Positions 25,992 to 35,319 are shown, counted from the first letter of the stretch. The stretch: DNA of 64,000 nucleotides from Turritopsis dohrnii (GCA_027922465.2 BQMF02000053.1:62001-126000); one strand, 5' to 3'. Translations and numbers: made by a program. The notes: generated from the letters alone by a model not told the origin.

Positions 25992-26903
25992 CTAATTTTG
26001 TTAGTTTTTTCTTCAAATCATGTGTGTTAAGTCTTTGAGTGTAACTTGTTTTTTTTACAAGAGTTAAGCTTTAAATTTGGGGAAAGACCAGAAGAATGCA
26101 CTTGAGGGGTGGTCCCCCATTCCAGATTTTTACTTTTACTCATTTTGCATCATACTTTTAGCATGTATCTATTGTTGAGTTTACAAGCGACACTATTTGT
26201 ACAAAACCTTGTCTTCTTTGTTGGATAACTGAAATTACATGTAAAAACCTTTTATTTAACTGGTTATAAATTTTACCATTTCCTCAAATAAGTGAGCACC
26301 GCATATTTTAAAATGTGTCGCTTTTTGGAGGACACCGCTAAAAAGAGAGAAAAAATGCGGTTAAGAATGGAAAAATTAAAAGAAACAATTTCTTTCTAAA
26401 ATGAACATAGACTTTATTGATGTATACAATAAACTCTTAAGCATCTCATGTAGGCAAAAAACAAACTGCAAACATTTGAACCAAATCTCTGTTTGAACAC
26501 AACCAAATGACAATGTTTTTTTGGAAACATAATAACAATTACAACGAAATTGAGTTTTACCTTTACTCACTGCAAATGGTTATCATAATTCATAAAATAA
26601 AAATCAGATTTTTTGTTTCTTGTAATTTAATATTCATAATATTCAGTGATGTGATATGCTGTTAGATATAACTGTTCTTCTCTTTTACTTTTAGGAAACG
26701 ACACAACTACTTGGCTAAATCTTCAAATCTCACCTCATTTGAGGGCCGCCTGATTTGGCGGAAACGTAAGTTCACGGACGTGAACAGCCAAAACTCGTAA
26801 ATCTCAAAACTCAGAAAAAGTAAAACGTAAAACTAGTAACTGAATTCTGAAGTTGAATATTGATAAAAGTATCAAAGTTGTTGTAGTTGTTTATGCTGCG
26901 GAT
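25992..26903 (+). other. Non-coding stretch before the Helentron reading frame
   Basis: AT-rich DNA without a supportable gene. The promoter of the Helentron transcript should be here, but no clear core element is visible. The frame is open in phase from 26853, and the first ATG is at 26904. Confidence 0.4.
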
Positions 26904-28550
26904 ATGATTTCCGTTTATGCATATCGTATCACCATAGGTAGTTTCTATGCCGCCACCAAAGTATCCCGGGCTAATAGGGACAAGGATTCATTTGACTGTT
27001 ATGGAACTGCAAGGGGAACCTGTTTCTTTTTAAGAAGCTTGCCGATGTTTTATTTTTTGCTTCTGTGTGTTAATATGATTTTGATAAGGGCCGGCGATGT
27101 TGAATTAAATCCGGGACCTGTTCCTTCTGTCACAGTTAGTGGTTCGTTTAGTCAAGGCGATCTCCGCTTCAATGAATCCGCCGGTAAACAATGTGTATGC
27201 AACGCATTATGGTCTATTTGTTATTCGGCCTTAAAGAATTTGCGGTATTGGTCTCAATGGGATTTAGATCGTATATTAACTTCAGGTGATGATTTGTACA
27301 GCAAGTTAGGCGTCTCTGGTTATCTTTCTTTTGATGACTTACCTGACAGCGTACAATACAACAGTTTTAACATAACCCTTGAAAAGCATGGTGTAGTCAC
27401 AGGGATTTTACATTCAAACAGCGATAATTTCCTCTTTCGTTTCCATTGTGGAAATGCCACGGGAGCTCTTTTAATCACAAGTGGTTTTGCAACGGCTTTG
27501 TTTTGGGTGAATGGGTTTACTTACATTTTCGATTCGCATGCCCGTAATCCGATCACAGGCTTACCAGATTCTGATGGTGTGTCCGTGATAATGAAATTTA
27601 ATTCTGTCAGTTCTGCGGAGGAATATATCAAAACCTTTTATTTTGATGTCAACGGACAAACAGACAGCGTTTATTATCAGGTTCAGAGTTACGATGTGCG
27701 GATTAGTGCTGATGCTTTAGTAGAGGTTCGAAGACTTCTAAGAACTGAAAAGTGTCGTCATGGACGTAAACGTAAAGTACAAAACTCTGCTGAAAATGAA
27801 AAAAATCGAGCAAAAGCACGGGCTCATATGCAAAGTTATCGGGCTGGCATTTCCTCCGACCGAAAATCAGAAATGCTTAAAAAAATCGTAATAACATGAT
27901 TATCAACGGGCTTCATTTACCGATGATCAGAAATCAAAACATAGGGAAAAGAATCGGATAAGTATGCAAAATCAGAGGGTTGGATTATCTGATGAACAAA
28001 AATTGGAACAAAGGGAAAAGAATAAAACTAGAAAGCAAAATCGTAGGATCAGATTATCGGATGAACAAAAATCTGAACTCAGAGAAACGAATCGAACTAT
28101 ACAGCAAAATCGGAGAGCTGGATTATCTGATGAAATCAAGTCAGAATTGACAAAAAAACCCGAACGTATAAGAAAAAACAACGTGCTAATCAATCTGAAG
28201 AAATCAAGTTTAAACTACGGCAAAAAAATCGGGTTAATAAACAAAATAAACGAATAGGATCGATTGATACATTTAAGAAAGTCATCAAAGAAGGCCCTTA
28301 TTATATTTGTGTATGTTGTAACAGAACATTATATAAACAATCAGTTCGAATTTTCGATAATAATATTTATACTATGGACAAAAAAGTGTTTGCCTTTCAA
28401 GTTCTCAGTTTTGACGGCAGTGAATACATTTGTCAAGCATGCCATCTAAAGTTAATAAAAGAAAAACTTCCCTGCCAAGCAGTTATTAACGATTTGGAAG
28501 TGTTTGAGCTTCCTGATAATTTTAGTGATGTTCGCAAACTTGAAACAAGA
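26904..28550 (+). pseudogene. Helentron protein, N-terminal part: leader, 2A, cysteine protease, basic repeats, zinc region
   Basis: One frame is open to 27899. Counting from the open-frame start at 26853, a hydrophobic stretch from Met65 runs directly into GDVELNPGP (27093-27119). This is the 2A ribosome-skipping consensus, with the break expected between the final Gly and Pro. It is followed by a domain with GKQCVCNAL (Cys114/116) and FDSHAR (Asp227, His229). These motifs mark the herpes-tegument/C76-like cysteine protease family found in invertebrate Helitron proteins; Cys and Asp-His are the probable catalytic residues. Then come basic repeats built on RxxLSDEQKSE with shifts near 27890 and 28160-28190. 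A Cys-rich zinc region (VCCNRTLY ... CQACH, about 28256-28550) of DUF6570 type ends the segment. At 28550 the frame is cut by the inner element and resumes at 35320. The 2A and protease part itself is uninterrupted. Confidence 0.75.
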
Positions 28551-29164
28551 TTCGCAAAAATGCGACTATATATTTCCCCAAAACTGCAAACATTTTATCA
28601 ATTATTGTGTGTACATTGATAACCATGAGAAAAATGTGTGATTAAATAGTTACAGTATAACTACCATCAACCTGATACTCAGATTGAATTTAATACCACA
28701 AAAAAACTTACTTTGAACTTATTATGAAATGAAGTTGTTCACGGTCAAATGATAAGGTTTCTCTTAAATTTTTTTTGCTGAGGAGTTAAAAAGTGACTGA
28801 GAAGTTACTATGGACACGTAGCTAAAAATTATAAGACCTGCGACTAATATTTCCTCTTAAACAACTGCATATCAACAACCCCATCAATGTGTAAGACAAT
28901 TTCAACATAATATAATATGTACGATCTTTATTGGTGCAGAAGCTTGACAAGTTTCCTATCCATAAAATCACGGTAAACAATGTAATTTAACAGAACATTT
29001 GCTTTTCTTAACTCAGATAAAACTATCTTACAACATTATACAATCAAATTTGTATATATATACAACTTTTCTGTACAAAAGAAGAAAAGAAATTCTTAAA
29101 CCCAATTTTGATACCACAGTATACTTTCGGGTAGACATATAAGCAAATAACTATCAAAAGCAAT
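28551..29164 (-). repeat. Helentron 3'-end region of the inner element (inverted to 40030-40828)
   Basis: Matches the reverse complement of the right end of the outer element, for example CATTATACAATCAA and TCAAATGATAAGGTTTCTCT. The same region continues beyond the DIRS insertion at about 33784-34010 (GATGGGCTTAAAGTGACAAT). Confidence 0.82.
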
Positions 29165-29166
29165 CA

Positions 29167-29584
29167 AAATTGAAGAATTCCGTAAGGGCGCGAAGCGCCC
29201 GCAATGGAATTCCGATTTTATGACTAAAATCGAGTAAGATCTAATACTGGATTCTCCCAACCTTGGTTCGGATGTAAGAGTGGTAGACCATAAATAAATA
29301 AGAAAATATACATTTTTCTTTTTTTTTTTTTTTTTTTTTTTGTTATAATAAAGTACAAGATGGTACGTAATAATATGAAGGCATGTCATCGACCTCGACC
29401 TCTTTGATGATAATGTCCGTAGCCGCCTTTATGATGAGAACCTGCAATGGAAAGAAATTGAAATATTTGATCAATGCAGTTTTGGGTTTGGGAGGTGGGC
29501 CAGTATTAGATCTTACTCGATTTTAGTCATAAAATCGGAATTCCATTGCGGGCGCTTCGCGCCCTTACGGAATTCTTCAATTTT
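29167..29584 (-). repeat. Inverted pair of DIRS-end segments with a GC-rich hairpin
   Basis: 29167-29250 and 29500-29584 are near-perfect reverse complements. Both contain the small palindrome GGGCGCGAAGCGCCC. The outer one continues into about 30 bp that also occur in the 90-bp terminal repeat (CCAACCTTGGTTCGGATGTA). The internal complementary region of DIRS elements might be represented here. Alternatively this is a separate solo derivative. Confidence 0.7.
29317..29499 (-). pseudogene. 3' end of a host transcript with poly(A), enclosed by DIRS ends
   Basis: On the minus strand: an intron-like pyrimidine tract and acceptor (TTTCCATTGCAG), then an in-phase exon at 29441-29386. It encodes a short Gly/His/Arg-rich tail (GSHHKGGYGHYHQRGRGR) and TGA. 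A roughly 45-bp 3'UTR-like stretch follows, then a run of about 23 A (29319-29341). A retained intron end together with a poly(A) tail indicates capture of an incompletely spliced mRNA. The tail resembles RGG/Gly-rich RNA-binding or secreted proteins, but the gene cannot be named. Confidence 0.5.
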
Positions 29585-29669
29585 ATTTCCTAAAATCTCG
29601 TGATCTAATACTGGATTCTCCCAACCTTGGTTCGGATGTAAGATGGTAGCCCATCTGTGTCCGACCTCT
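29579..29669 (-). repeat. DIRS inverted terminal repeat, 3' side
   Basis: It is the inverted partner of 33685-33774. The recombinase stop codon (29672) lies immediately next to it. Confidence 0.85.
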
Positions 29670-29671
29670 GT

Positions 29672-32600
29672 TTAAAGCGTAGTTGAAGCATTCCCCCCTA
29701 AAAGGGTCTCTTCAAACTTGGCATTCTCCTTAATATCTTTTTTATAAAATTTTTGCCAAGTGGAACTATTGGACCAATTTCCCCGCCTTAATATGTCTTC
29801 AACACTCAAACCGGCAACCCCAACTTTGGATGTTGAAGCCGACCGGGTTGAATGGGGTTTAAAAATGTCCACATTAACGCCTGCATTATGGAGCACTTGT
29901 TTAATCCAGCCGGAAATAGTGCTTTTTACAACTTCAACATGCGGTTTGACATAACCAAGAAGCAATTGGGTTTTTCCTCCTTCATTCCTCCAACCTTTAG
30001 TGCGTTGTAAATAAGCATCAAGTAAAGATACTACACAAACTAATTCATCCTGTTCATATTTATGAAACTCAAGTCGAGGAGGAGGTTTACCTTGCCGCCA
30101 GCTCTTGGTTAATTTAGAAAAAGTAAAGGCATATACAGAATCTGTGTGGCCCATATATCTGATGTCAAGAAATTTTAATTCTGAACATCTTGAAGCAGCC
30201 GTTAAAGCTAAAAGCATTGACAGTTTTAGTGTTAGCAATTTTTCCGACAAATTTTTTGCACAAGTTAAACTTTTCAAATATACCAAAACTTTTTCCACAT
30301 CCCATATAAAAGTATACCTAGGAAGAGGTGGTCTATTATTGAAGACACCTGACAATAAATCACACACCAAAGGCTGTTGACCAACTGGTAAACCATTAAC
30401 CCTGTCATGGTATGCTGAAATAGCTGATCTTGCCCCGTTTATTGTGCGGTAAGCGAGTCCTTGACCATAGAGGTGAGCAAGATAATCAAGAACGTAGGTC
30501 ACAGAGCATCGAAAGGGATCAATTTGTTGTTCACGACACCAGCTAGACCACTTTCGCCAGGCCGATTCGTAAGCATTAACTGAGCCCTCTCTTCTGGAAT
30601 TACAGATAAGTTTTGAAGCCCTGACTGATATGCCTTCTGTTGCCAAACGAGACCAGATACCATCCATACCGCCAGTCGTAATGACTGATTTAAGACTAGA
30701 GGATGCACTCGCTGTAGAGGATCTATTAGTAAGTTCTTTTTTTTTTGAAGTAACAGTATGGGGTTGCGTACTGACATCTCCAGTACTAATGGGTACCAAG
30801 ACTGGGATGGCCAAGCAGGTGTTATCAAAATCATTCTCACTTTTTCCTTTTTCAACTTTGTAAGAACTCGCCCAATCATGCTGAATGGAGGAAATGCATA
30901 AGGGAAGAGATTTGACCAGCCTTGTGCCATAGCATCTGTTGCTATGCTCCCTGGGTCGGGTTTCCAGGACATGTATTGTGGAAGTTGATGAGAAATTCGA
31001 GATGCAAATAAGTCCACATTGGGAATCCCCATTTTCTTGCAAATTTGGTGAAATATCTTTGCTTCTAGCTTCCACTCGCTCCTGTCTTCTAGTTCCCTTG
31101 AAGCTTTGTCTGCTTCTATATTCAAATGACTTGGTATATATTCCGCGGTTAATATCATCCCTCGAGATATAAGATAATCCCATATATTTTTTGAAAGGGC
31201 TATAAGATCTCTGTTTTGGGTTCCTCCCATTTTCAAAAGGTAAGACAGAGCTGTCATATTGTCTATCTGTAAGTGAACATGACTGACTTCTCTGAATTTT
31301 GTGAAAGTCAACAAAGCTAATTTCACTGCTTTCATTTCCAGGATATTTATATGCAATTTCTGTTCTTCCTTGGACCAAGGACCCCCCGTTGACCTTCCCT
31401 GGCAATGGGCCCCCCAACCTTTCTTGGAGGCATCTGTCGAAATATTCAGATCTGCTGGAGGAAGAATTAGGGACCTTCCATTGGATAAAGACAGATTGTT
31501 CACCCACCATTGTAACTCCTCCAGGGACTCCCTGTTTAGACAAATTTTGTCTTGGTAAGACCCTGACGATCTCATTGCTTGGATTTGTTGTCGCTGTAAA
31601 TACCGTAATTGGAGGCTTGCTGGTAAGATTGCTAGGGCCGTGGCTCCTAACTTTCCGATTAATCGTGTTAACTCCAGAATTGTTGTCTGGGGATTTTTTA
31701 TCATGTTCTGGCACTGGCTCCCAATCTTTGATGCTTTTTCTGGGGTGAGTGCTAATTCCATTTTCACAGAATCGACTGTAAGCCCCAAAAATTCTATTTT
31801 CTGTGTCGGGGTTAATATTGATTTCTTGTGATTTATCACAAACCCCAGTTGTTGCAAAAGGAAGGTTACCGTGTCTCTGTGTTGGATCAATTCTTCCATG
31901 GTTTGACTTAAAATCAACATGTCGTCGAGGTAAATTATCAGTCTCACTCTTAGACGTCGCAATAGTGCAACTGGAATTTTTAGAAGTTTTGTAAATATCA
32001 GTGGTGCTGGACCCAGACCGAAGCACAGGCAGAGAAACTCGTACAGGGTTCCCTCCCACACAAACCTCAGGTACTTTCTGGACGCTTTGTGTATTGGAAT
32101 TGTAAAATATGCATCTTTCAGATCCAACTTGCACATGTAATCTCCCCTTTTCAACAGATCCTTCAACAGATGGAGGCCTTCCATTTTGAAATGTTGGTAG
32201 GGAAGAAAGGCATTCAGGTGCTTCAAATTTATCACTGGCCTGTAACCTCCATCCTTTTTGTCTACTACAAACAAGTTGCTCAGAAATTGTCCCTTTACTG
32301 GAGAAACTTTTTGTATAGCTCCCTTCTTCAACATACTGTCGATCTCCTCCTCCACTATTTGAGATTGTGACAAACTCATTTTTGTTTTGTGTGGTAATCT
32401 GTTTTGAAATGGATCTTGCTGAAATGGTAGAGTGTAACCCTGCACTATAGACAGGATGTTTTGATCCTGAGTTAATTTTTCCCAGTTTTTCAGGAAATGT
32501 TTCAATCTTCCTGCTAGTTGATTTGGCTGTGGCATATTTTTTGAAAATAATTTTCTTACCACAGGATGGATTTTGTTGTATTCTGTGTGATGGAGGAGAT

Positions 32601-33571
32601 CTGGTGTGATGTTGCAGAAAGTTTCTTTTTTGTAATTTAAATTTACCTGAGAAACTCTGCTGTCTTTGTTGAGAAGATCTTTTCGTGAAGACAAATCTTT
32701 GCCCCCCACTGCTCCTGCCTTGTCTGTTCTCTGGTGGGGGGCCTGATCGAAAGGGCTGACGACGTTGAGACATTTTGTCACGATTTAAATCTTTGAACAA
32801 ATCTTCAGATCTTTGTCGAGCTTTTACGGTTTTTGTTACATAGGATTGAAATTTTTCACCAAATAAGAGTTTGTGCTCTTGTTCAAGAATATCTGCTTTC
32901 TCCCTCAATGTTTCCTTGACTTTCTTATGATCCTTCATAATGGCAGAAAGTGCATTGTACCTGCGTTGATAAGCCGATGCCTGAAATGCTTGACCCAGCA
33001 AAATGATAGTTTTATCGATATTCTCAGCCAGATCATGTAAAGAGAATTCTACTTCAGTATCATTACTATTTTTGGCAGACTCAATAGACTGCCAGACTAG
33101 AGACAATGGCCCCAAAACATTGACCATCTTCTGTTGAATTTTAGAAAAAGATGTGTCTATAGCTAACTCAGACTTCTTTAAAATTGGGATAATAAAATCG
33201 TCCATAGACTGTGGCAGGTCCACATTTGATGGAACCGGGTTCTCGAACAGGATGGATTCATACACATCCTTCTCCGGAATAAAATGTTGAAAGTGGCTGT
33301 TAACGTATTCAGCCATTTCAGTCGGTAGTTTCCGCTTGTGTGTGTCTTCCGAAGACACCACTTTGAACCTCTTAATGACAGGTTCTTCGCAATGCTCGTC
33401 ATCAAATTCTCGAGCACGCTTACGGGGTCTACCGTCTTCATTAACTACGGTTGTCCCCTCATTTGTTACTGCAGCAGAATTATCATTAAGACTCTCTGTA
33501 GTAAATTCGGTTGTATTTTCAGCCTCCATAATAAAATACACAACAAGAAAAAATGTCCAGAATACGTTCAA
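29672..33571 (-). CDS. DIRS ORF: gag-like N-terminus and tyrosine recombinase in one open frame (1299 codons)
   Basis: The N-terminal ~280 residues are acidic to basic with a bipartite-like RPRKRAREF segment, then predicted helices, and read as a DIRS gag-like protein. The C-terminal ~330 residues are a tyrosine recombinase: Arg1128 in TAASRCSELKF, His1240 and Arg1243 in PHSTRSAS, and Tyr1276 in WQKFYKKD. This enzyme inserts circular DNA by site-specific recombination, replacing an integrase. The frame between (about 32,750-30,600) is open but of low-complexity, unrecognised composition, because the RT frame occupies the same DNA. In known DIRS elements RT and recombinase frames overlap; here gag and recombinase are also continuous. 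Whether a fusion is made or the recombinase is translated separately is unknown. Confidence 0.8.
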   Translation of the reverse strand: MNVFWTFFLVVYFIMEAENTTEFTTESLNDNSAAVTNEGTTVVNEDGRPRKRAREFDDEHCEEPVIKRFKVVSSEDTHKRKLPTEMAEYVNSHFQHFIPEKDVYESILFENPVPSNVDLPQSMDDFIIPILKKSELAIDTSFSKIQQKMVNVLGPLSLVWQSIESAKNSNDTEVEFSLHDLAENIDKTIILLGQAFQASAYQRRYNALSAIMKDHKKVKETLREKADILEQEHKLLFGEKFQSYVTKTVKARQRSEDLFKDLNRDKMSQRRQPFRSGPPPENRQGRSSGGQRFVFTKRSSQQRQQSFSGKFKLQKRNFLQHHTRSPPSHRIQQNPSCGKKIIFKKYATAKSTSRKIETFPEKLGKINSGSKHPVYSAGLHSTISARSISKQITTQNKNEFVTISNSGGGDRQYVEEGSYTKSFSSKGTISEQLVCSRQKGWRLQASDKFEAPECLSSLPTFQNGRPPSVEGSVEKGRLHVQVGSERCIFYNSNTQSVQKVPEVCVGGNPVRVSLPVLRSGSSTTDIYKTSKNSSCTIATSKSETDNLPRRHVDFKSNHGRIDPTQRHGNLPFATTGVCDKSQEININPDTENRIFGAYSRFCENGISTHPRKSIKDWEPVPEHDKKSPDNNSGVNTINRKVRSHGPSNLTSKPPITVFTATTNPSNEIVRVLPRQNLSKQGVPGGVTMVGEQSVFIQWKVPNSSSSRSEYFDRCLQERLGGPLPGKVNGGSLVQGRTEIAYKYPGNESSEISFVDFHKIQRSQSCSLTDRQYDSSVLPFENGRNPKQRSYSPFKKYMGLSYISRDDINRGIYTKSFEYRSRQSFKGTRRQERVEARSKDISPNLQENGDSQCGLICISNFSSTSTIHVLETRPREHSNRCYGTRLVKSLPLCISSIQHDWASSYKVEKGKSENDFDNTCLAIPVLVPISTGDVSTQPHTVTSKKKELTNRSSTASASSSLKSVITTGGMDGIWSRLATEGISVRASKLICNSRREGSVNAYESAWRKWSSWCREQQIDPFRCSVTYVLDYLAHLYGQGLAYRTINGARSAISAYHDRVNGLPVGQQPLVCDLLSGVFNNRPPLPRYTFIWDVEKVLVYLKSLTCAKNLSEKLLTLKLSMLLALTAASRCSELKFLDIRYMGHTDSVYAFTFSKLTKSWRQGKPPPRLEFHKYEQDELVCVVSLLDAYLQRTKGWRNEGGKTQLLLGYVKPHVEVVKSTISGWIKQVLHNAGVNVDIFKPHSTRSASTSKVGVAGLSVEDILRRGNWSNSSTWQKFYKKDIKENAKFEETLLGGNASTTL
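30499..32781 (-). CDS. DIRS ORF: reverse transcriptase, RNase H and methyltransferase-like domain
   Basis: 760 codons in a frame different from the gag/recombinase frame. RT motifs: KLDLKDAYF (residues 218-226) and YLDDM (284-288), the catalytic Asp pair. RNase H: Asp450 in STDAS, Glu482 in LEMKA, Asp507 in QIDNMT, Asp558 in NIEADKAS. The last ~180 residues (VDLFASR, AFPPFSMIGR, PAWPSQSWYPL) match the region after RNase H that is called methyltransferase-like in DIRS elements; its activity is uncertain. All catalytic residues expected for RT and RNase H are present. The true start may lie downstream of the first Met because the first ~80 residues overlap gag coding. Confidence 0.85.
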   Translation of the reverse strand: MTKCLNVVSPFDQAPHQRTDKAGAVGGKDLSSRKDLLNKDSRVSQVNLNYKKETFCNITPDLLHHTEYNKIHPVVRKLFSKNMPQPNQLAGRLKHFLKNWEKLTQDQNILSIVQGYTLPFQQDPFQNRLPHKTKMSLSQSQIVEEEIDSMLKKGAIQKVSPVKGQFLSNLFVVDKKDGGYRPVINLKHLNAFLPYQHFKMEGLHLLKDLLKRGDYMCKLDLKDAYFTIPIHKASRKYLRFVWEGTLYEFLCLCFGLGPAPLIFTKLLKIPVALLRRLRVRLIIYLDDMLILSQTMEELIQHRDTVTFLLQQLGFVINHKKSILTPTQKIEFLGLTVDSVKMELALTPEKASKIGSQCQNMIKNPQTTILELTRLIGKLGATALAILPASLQLRYLQRQQIQAMRSSGSYQDKICLNRESLEELQWWVNNLSLSNGRSLILPPADLNISTDASKKGWGAHCQGRSTGGPWSKEEQKLHINILEMKAVKLALLTFTKFREVSHVHLQIDNMTALSYLLKMGGTQNRDLIALSKNIWDYLISRGMILTAEYIPSHLNIEADKASRELEDRSEWKLEAKIFHQICKKMGIPNVDLFASRISHQLPQYMSWKPDPGSIATDAMAQGWSNLFPYAFPPFSMIGRVLTKLKKEKVRMILITPAWPSQSWYPLVLEMSVRNPILLLQKKKNLLIDPLQRVHPLVLNQSLRLAVWMVSGLVWQQKAYQSGLQNLSVIPEERAQLMLTNRPGESGLAGVVNNKLIPFDAL

Positions 33572-33684
33572 CTAAATTATATCAATATTTGCTGAATACT
33601 GAAGATGGTTACGTTGATAATTTGCGATAAAAACACAATAATATTTCTTTTACATCCACTCTTCTGCAACGAACGGTTGAAAAA

Positions 33685-33774
33685 AGAGGTCGGACACAGA
33701 TGGGCTACCATCTTACATCCGAACCAAGGTTGGGAGAATCCAGTATTAGATCACGAGATTTTAGGAAATAAAAT
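33685..33774 (-). repeat. DIRS inverted terminal repeat, 5' side
   Basis: It is the reverse complement of 29579-29669, with the shared phrase CCAACCTTGGTTCGGATGTA. Inverted terminal repeats of this kind are typical of DIRS, in contrast to the direct LTRs of Gypsy or Copia. Confidence 0.85.
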
Positions 33775-34128
33775 TTCTACTAACAAATATTACGTGTAAC
33801 ATTTCAAATCAGGACAGAATAGTTATTTTCAAAAAAAAGATGGGCTTAAAGTGACAATTTATAAAACTAAAAAATTCAAGTATTCAGAATAAATATCTTC
33901 AAAAAAATACGCTCACACTCATTGTTTATTTTGAGGTAAAAATGACCTTCATTATATAAATCCCAAATGGAAAAAACAAACTTTGATAGTGAAAATACAT
34001 ATCACTACATAGCTGAAAGTGGAAGTTCGTGTTCCGGCTTGATTTAATTTACAGACTGTCATTTGTATTGTGTTTTGATTTACGTTCATTGTTCGTACAG
34101 GAAAATTCACAGGATATATATATATATG

Positions 34129-34488
34129 TGACGGTTTGAGCGAAAATCATAACAAGTGATAATTTCTGATAAATTTATCAGTAAATTACTGATTAGAAAA
34201 CAATAGATTTAATCAGTAATTCGTTCGATTTATCAGTAATTCGTTCGATGAATCAGTAATTACTGATAAAATAATCGGTGAATAGTGATAAATAATCAGT
34301 AATATTGATTCATCAAACAAATTACTGATAAATCGAATGAATTACTGATAAATCAAACAAATTACTGATAAATCAAACGATTTACTGATTATTTATCAGT
34401 ATTACTGATTATTACTGATAAATTTCTGATAAATTACTGATAAATTTATCAGTAATATCACTTGTTATGGTTTTCCCTCAAACCGTCA
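34129..34488. repeat. Foldback MITE rich in ATTACTGATAAAT repeats
   Basis: The left end TGACGGTTTGAGCGAAAATC and the right end GGTTTTCCCTCAAACCGTCA are inverted. The whole interior consists of TTACTGATAAAT and ATTTATCAGTAA units facing each other, giving a hairpin-like 360-bp element. It is flanked by TATATA-rich DNA and lies within the inner Helentron. Confidence 0.82.
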
Positions 34489-34489
34489 T

Positions 34490-35319
34490 ATATTTAAATT
34501 TTGCAAAATAAAATGATTTACAGTATCAAAACAGTATGTGGCCATGGAATTCATTCATAGTAAACTATGTTTCTGTTGTTGGATTAAAAATAACAATCCA
34601 GGGAAGTACATTCGACCAGATTCGTTCAAGATATTATTATGTGTCTCAATCCTCTGTGTTTTAAAATATTATACGTAAGCGGTTTTCTGAACTTCTTATT
34701 GCATATACGACATCACGTTTTTACTTGCTGTTTTTGTATGTACTTTTTGAATTAACAAACTGGTTGGACTGGCTATTCTCCACATGAAAAGGGTTTCCTT
34801 TATGGCTGGACATCGTGCTTTCAGTTCAGTTGGGGGCTAAATCTTCAGCCTGCCTATTGATTATGAATTTTCACCTTTGCACTGAAACCACAGCTTCAAT
34901 GGTTTGCTGTTCGAAGCAAATTAATTACCAATCATCATTGTTATCAACAAAAACAAAACATCATTGTCATTGCATTGATATATCAATTTTTTCTGGTTTT
35001 TACACGTTCATTCAAAAGTTTTTACAAAGCTTTATCAGACGACACCGAACTAAAACGATTCATTTCCATCATTTAACGTTTCATCTATTGAATCATTTTA
35101 AAAGCTAGCAGAAAAAAGCAAAAATCTTCCACTGCTAATCTGCACTGACTGAAAAAAATGGCGTGTTGTAGACTAGCCTCTATTCTTATCTACTTTGCCT
35201 AGGCGAAAAGTCAATACCGAACCGCGGCTATAAAAGTGAACAGAGAAGAAGGAGAAGAAGGAGAAGGAAAATGCCGATTTTAACATATATTTCGTCCTAC
35301 GGGGAAATATATAAAAACG
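34490..35319 (-). repeat. Helentron 5'-end region of the inner element
   Basis: Inverted partner of 21888-22740. Its outer end reads TATATATTTCCCC on the minus strand. Confidence 0.85.

Larger units (their letters stand above)
29165..33783 (-). mobile_element. DIRS-like tyrosine-recombinase retrotransposon, apparently intact ORFs
   Basis: On the minus strand: gag-like region, reverse transcriptase, RNase H, methyltransferase-like region and a tyrosine recombinase, flanked by inverted rather than direct terminal repeats (33685-33774 and 29579-29669, matching over about 90 bp). This is the DIRS layout. It interrupts the inner Helentron: 3'-end sequence stops at about 29166 and resumes at about 33784. 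Beyond the right inverted repeat is a palindromic addition (29167-29584) holding host-like sequence. No LTRs or integrase are present. Both open frames are uninterrupted, suggesting recent insertion. Confidence 0.85.
28551..35319 (-). mobile_element. Inner Helentron-family element, non-autonomous, opposite orientation
   Basis: On the minus strand it begins with the family 5' end (34490-35319, ending in TATATATTTCCCC) and finishes with the family 3' end (28551-29164). The terminal hairpin TCGCA AAAA TGCGA is at 28552-28565. Joining 28550 to 35320 gives an uninterrupted reading frame through a conserved Helitron segment (LETR then IISERLLF). The site is therefore between two T residues on the minus strand, without target duplication. 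Without a DIRS element (about 29165-33780) and a 360-bp foldback (34129-34488) only about 1.8 kb of end sequence remains and no transposition gene. It probably moved using the proteins of a relative. Confidence 0.82.

Noticed and set aside
30630..32370. Several plus-strand ORFs of 60-119 codons
   Set aside because: They are antisense shadows of the DIRS reverse transcriptase and recombinase.
29672..33571. LTR retrotransposon or endogenous retrovirus
   Set aside because: No protease, integrase or direct LTRs. It has a tyrosine recombinase and inverted ends, so DIRS.
34129..34488. CRISPR-like array of ATTACTGATAAAT units
   Set aside because: Units lie in both orientations without unique spacers, inside inverted terminal repeats. 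It is a foldback element in an animal genome.
21888..35319. A single 13.4-kb terminal-inverted-repeat (Maverick-like) element
   Set aside because: The inverted ends interleave with a second pair, and the Helitron frame continues across 28550/35320. Two nested elements in opposite orientation explain all four repeats.
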